Shown here: in pieces, positions 61,901 to 64,000 of the stretch
Layout: each line of letters opens with the position of its first letter
Position numbering within the stretch: the first letter of the stretch is position 1
Assembly: GCA_023459055.1 (NCBI GenBank)
Contig: JAEWVR010000016.1
Coordinates: 62,001 to 126,000, forward strand
Reading direction: 5' to 3'
DNA from: Fibrobacterota bacterium
Lineage (GTDB): Bacteria > Fibrobacterota > Chitinivibrionia > Chitinivibrionales > Chitinispirillaceae
Length of the DNA: 64,000 nt
Position numbers and translations under genes: made by a program
Notes under the pieces: generated by a model
Told to the model about the DNA's origin: nothing
Database searches by the model: none
What the model saw: the letters and a program-made list of their open reading frames with translations, nothing else

Positions 61901-63779
61901 ACTTTTAAACGTTGTCAATATCAACAAAAAAAACGGATCGTACATTGATCTGATCACAAGTTACCATGCTTATATCAGTACACTTTTAATCTGGGGAGAA
62001 CTCAATCAGGTAAAAAAACATATTGATGAGTTTTTAATGTATTCTAAAAGACTTGATGGTACGTATGTCAAAAGCCTTACTGCTTTTTTAAACTCCTGGT
62101 ACAACATACTAAAAGGTAATATCGATCAATCATTGACAGCTGCACTCGAAAGCTATCAGATCGCATCCGGAAAAGAGCTTCTTCTTGAATGTGTTGAATG
62201 TGCCATAATTGCAAGAATATACCTTATAAAAGGAGATATCGGGAAAGGTTTCGAATTTATAGAAAGAGCAAAATATATAAATGAAAACAACAAGTTTTTA
62301 TATATGTACACAAACTTTTTATATGTTGTTTGGGCTGAGTTGCATTTGGAAAAGTACACCAGAGATAAGAATAATCTGACAAAAGAAGATGATTTAGTTT
62401 ACAAAAAAAGATTACAGGACGTTTTTAAAACATCGTATATAAAAACTAAAATGCTGCCTCATTTTCTTGGTAATTATTTATGTGTAAAGGCAAAATACCT
62501 TGCTGTAATTGGTAAATATAAAGAGGCTGAAAAGTACTTTCAAAAATCTCTGGAAATTTGCAAAAAATATAAATTGAAATTTGATCTGGCGGTTGCCCAT
62601 TATGAATTCGGATTGTTTTTACAAAAGAATAGCTGGTATGATCAGGCAAGGCAAAATGTTGAAAAATCTTATGCTTTTTTTAAAGAGATGTCATCGTTAT
62701 ATTATTTAAAACGTACTGAAGAATTCCTGGGTTTATCCGGGAAAGAAAATTCCGACTCGACAGAAAGATTCTCTCAATTAGTAAAAATTTCCCAAAGGAT
62801 GTCTTCACTGGTAATGGTTAGTCAGAAAATCAGCTCCATTCTTGATTCGGATGAACTTTTGAACAAGATTATGGAATCGGTACTGGAACTGGCCGGAGCT
62901 CAGAATGCTGTGCTTTTGATGATTGACAAAAAAACAGGAATACTAAAAAAAGTTGTATCGAAAAGCTCTGGAAATTCAGGGGCTCTGGATGTACAATTTT
63001 CTGAAAACATAGTTCAAAAAGTACTTAAAACAGGTAAGTATGTAGTTACAGACAATGCAATGGAGGATGAACGGTACTTGCAGATGAACAGTGTGGTAAT
63101 AAACAAAACAAAATCGATACTTTGTATACCTGTAAAATATAACGATGAAATCAAGGGCGTTTGTTATCTTGATAACAAAATCTCAAGTTCTGTTTTTTCA
63201 GAAGAAGACATTGAAATCCTGAATGTTTTTATGACTCAGGTGGCAATATCAATCGAAAATGCTGAGCTTTACCGATTGGCAATAACAGACGGGCTCACGG
63301 AACTGTTTACACATAAGCATTTCAAATCACTTCTTGATAGAGAGGTGGATCGTTGTCGCAGGTTTAATAAATGTACTTCACTGTTAATGTGCGATATAGA
63401 TAATTTTAAGACGTTTAATGATAAATATGGACATCAGGCAGGGGATTTTGTACTTGTGAATGTCTCAAGAATGTTAACGGAATGCTTTAGAGTGATTGAT
63501 GTCGTTGCGAGGTATGGGGGAGAGGAATTTGCGGTTATATTGCCGGAAACTGATATTAGTGGCTCATTAATTGCGGCTGAGCGTTTACGATTGGCCATTA
63601 AGAATGGAAAGTTTACATATAACAATTTGGAATTAAAGGTTAGCATTAGTATTGGTATTTCAATATTTCCTGACCATGCAAATGATTCAACATTACTAAT
63701 TGCCGCAGCTGATAAAGCTTTATATAAATCGAAAGAAAACGGAAGAAATCGAATTACCGTTTTTGAACCCGATAACTAG
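58944..63779 (+). CDS. Ser/Thr protein kinase - ATPase - TPR - GAF - GGDEF signalling protein
   Basis: 1611 residues, no membrane span. (1) Eukaryotic-type kinase, about 10-275: P-loop EGGMSIVWLA, Lys in VAIKVLKK, HRDIKPGN, LIDFGVS, GTLHYMSPEQ. (2) STAND/AAA-type ATPase, about 290-650: Walker A DGEAGKGKT (about 327-335), Walker B LIVIDDLHWIDEG. (3) Helical TPR-like repeats, about 700-1260 (for example AEIYHSIGMVYFNSSQHDKA). (4) GAF, about 1285-1435. (5) GGDEF, about 1445-1605: active motif RYGGEEFAV (about 1522) and an inhibitory RxxD five residues before it (RVID). It should phosphorylate protein(s) and make c-di-GMP, with ATPase/TPR as a ligand-gated switch. Kinase-ATPase-TPR-GAF chains are known in several phyla, usually ending in histidine kinase or cyclase modules. 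Confidence 0.92.
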   Translation: MNLVNKVISQKYRILEKIAEGGMSIVWLACDISKGIDVAIKVLKKDVTSNRVEDIIRFKNEAFTVSKLQEQSIAKIYDVGEDDGIYYIAMEFLKGQSLFDAINRDRKFTIKESVQIIEKVCNALKCIHNAGVLHRDIKPGNLIINDENADLEVKLIDFGVSQVRDFDISDTSEIVGTLHYMSPEQSGVVNRMVDERSDLYSLGVVFYQLLAHQLPFKGETLVTLIHQHVAKIPDSLIKFNPEVPQILEKIVLKLLEKEPENRYQSANGLLADLDKFKNGQSDFIPGQQDNIIKLNYRANLIGRDEEFSKLTELFSNSLNGNGKICFIDGEAGKGKTRLTEELRNHVYTKGGLIVDAKCFPGDSKAPYGVFSDILNSFLKVYSRFENDKKAIIKQKLKKNVGELGRILLKLNPLIEEILGDCAELVPLEHDVENKRFQMVVSKFFCDLCFTHDRGFLIVIDDLHWIDEGSLTILRNMSNQIDNYPVLIIGTYRSNEINDEHILQKFIISKSSAGKSLEEIHLQDFDMDVMQRFISRLLFDNGDTIKEISSFIFQKSKGNPFFSIEILKQMVNENAVEYKNGTWQINKETINNIQIPNSIVDILVKRVLDLDEEQRMLLSYASAIGRQFDMEFLFELADMDKEKVIQIIDRSVNEQFLEKNFNNHGKILFIHDRVTEAFYKNIGLEKKQKLHNRIGRIIESRNSSNIQNVIFDLAYHFVESGDTDKALEYVYSAALKSMENFASEEAVRYFLLAAKFLEEKGGQGSKQWIECIKNAGNMNIFDGKLTEAQELFQRLLPYSKNSILEAEIYHSIGMVYFNSSQHDKAADYFKKALGILHEKIPGNNFFMVAGIIKELIVHSINRNVKYLQNKKKISSPVKQNSSLKISILDNLGWLYLSTNTLSYIYIKVKSVNVCLRELGFSRELIRSLANVGFIFGIMRSFKTAFKYFENAFTISKELKNEISYCDVNLPWGYTLQWKGNYEEGAQKLLNVVNINKKNGSYIDLITSYHAYISTLLIWGELNQVKKHIDEFLMYSKRLDGTYVKSLTAFLNSWYNILKGNIDQSLTAALESYQIASGKELLLECVECAIIARIYLIKGDIGKGFEFIERAKYINENNKFLYMYTNFLYVVWAELHLEKYTRDKNNLTKEDDLVYKKRLQDVFKTSYIKTKMLPHFLGNYLCVKAKYLAVIGKYKEAEKYFQKSLEICKKYKLKFDLAVAHYEFGLFLQKNSWYDQARQNVEKSYAFFKEMSSLYYLKRTEEFLGLSGKENSDSTERFSQLVKISQRMSSLVMVSQKISSILDSDELLNKIMESVLELAGAQNAVLLMIDKKTGILKKVVSKSSGNSGALDVQFSENIVQKVLKTGKYVVTDNAMEDERYLQMNSVVINKTKSILCIPVKYNDEIKGVCYLDNKISSSVFSEEDIEILNVFMTQVAISIENAELYRLAITDGLTELFTHKHFKSLLDREVDRCRRFNKCTSLLMCDIDNFKTFNDKYGHQAGDFVLVNVSRMLTECFRVIDVVARYGGEEFAVILPETDISGSLIAAERLRLAIKNGKFTYNNLELKVSISIGISIFPDHANDSTLLIAAADKALYKSKENGRNRITVFEPDN

Positions 63780-64000
63780 TTACACTTGGTTTGCCCATAT
63801 GTGGAGCTTGATTAAAAGTAATATTTCAGAAAATGCACCCTTTCTGACCGCAAATAACATATGTTTTTAGTATTAATTTACAGATATGTATGAACTGCAA
63901 TATGGTTTTTTGCTGATTTTGAAAAAAAATCCCTTTTTTTAAAGTAAAAAAGCAATCTGAACCTGATTTGCTTATATTATCAAAGAGGTCTTAGAGTGAT
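63780..64000. other. Right end of the window, no feature seen
   Basis: About 220 AT-rich bases after the kinase-GGDEF stop. I see no strong terminator and no reading frame. Confidence 0.5.

Noticed and set aside
1..64000. CRISPR arrays, prophage, insertion sequences, integrase/att sites, replication origin
   Set aside because: I looked for regularly spaced repeats, transposase/integrase motifs and DnaA-box clusters and saw none.

Overview
The window comes from a Gram-negative, flagellated bacterium of moderate to low GC. The Gram-negative call rests on kdsB (Kdo activation for LPS), a TolC/adaptor/RND efflux operon, a GT9 heptosyltransferase-like enzyme and an outer-membrane barrel-like protein. 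Motility is shown by MotA, MotB and two flagellins. Rnf components suggest anaerobic energy metabolism. The secreted esterase has a C-terminal extension like the Por-type sorting modules common in the Fibrobacterota/Bacteroidota region of the tree. A Fibrobacterota (Chitinispirillia/Chitinivibrionia-like) origin is my best guess, but it is an inference. I see no prophage, IS element, CRISPR array or rRNA. Two tRNA genes lie at the left end.

Layout. 1-260: tRNA-Gln and tRNA-Glu on the minus strand with promoter and terminator. 297-5854: a nitrogen-sensing block in which two NifA-type sigma54 activators (minus) flank a sigma54-dependent amtB-glnK operon (plus). 6326-7457: tsaD and a coupled micro-protein. 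7811-11100: small signalling and hypothetical genes (receiver-ATPase fusion, degenerate receiver, zinc-ribbon micro-protein, secreted peptide, GNAT, CheY-like). 11414-14746: orphan AbiEii-type nucleotidyltransferase, then a GT9 glycosyltransferase and a methyltransferase. 15100-17740: motA-motB-PilZ. 17936-25097: outer-membrane protein and a tolC-adaptor-RND operon. 25309-27637: tandem flagellins. 27747-33538: HerA-like ATPase, DTW protein and a partial rnf cluster (C, D, B). 34183-37354: DUF4416, then rhomboid, SpoIIE phosphatase-kinase and STAS. 37526-49244: rsmD, pilN, pilM, then a long minus-strand operon (esterase, thiL, pilB, uvrD, kdsB, HD-GYP). 49759-58274: PfkB kinase, RRM protein, heterodimeric ABC exporter, glycerate kinase, arginase-fold-like protein, chorismate mutase. 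58944-63779: one 1611-residue Ser/Thr kinase-ATPase-TPR-GAF-GGDEF protein.

Themes. (1) Nitrogen: a textbook -24/-12 promoter lies before amtB-glnK. Four copies of an element close to TACAAAWRTGT sit in the two regulator-linked intergenic regions, so the paralogous activators may read shared enhancers. (2) Cyclic di-GMP: the window encodes a synthase (GGDEF), a hydrolase (HD-GYP) and two likely effectors (PilZ next to motAB, and tandem MshEN modules on PilB). (3) Post-transcriptional control: both flagellin mRNAs would carry a hairpin whose loop spells the CsrA consensus, followed by a second conserved hairpin. The kinase-GGDEF gene has a CsrA-like site next to its start. (4) Partner switching: a SpoIIE phosphatase fused to an RsbW-type kinase sits beside its presumed STAS substrate, and another RsbW-type ATPase is fused to a receiver elsewhere.

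All assignments come from reading the sequence. No database search, structure prediction or alignment program was run.
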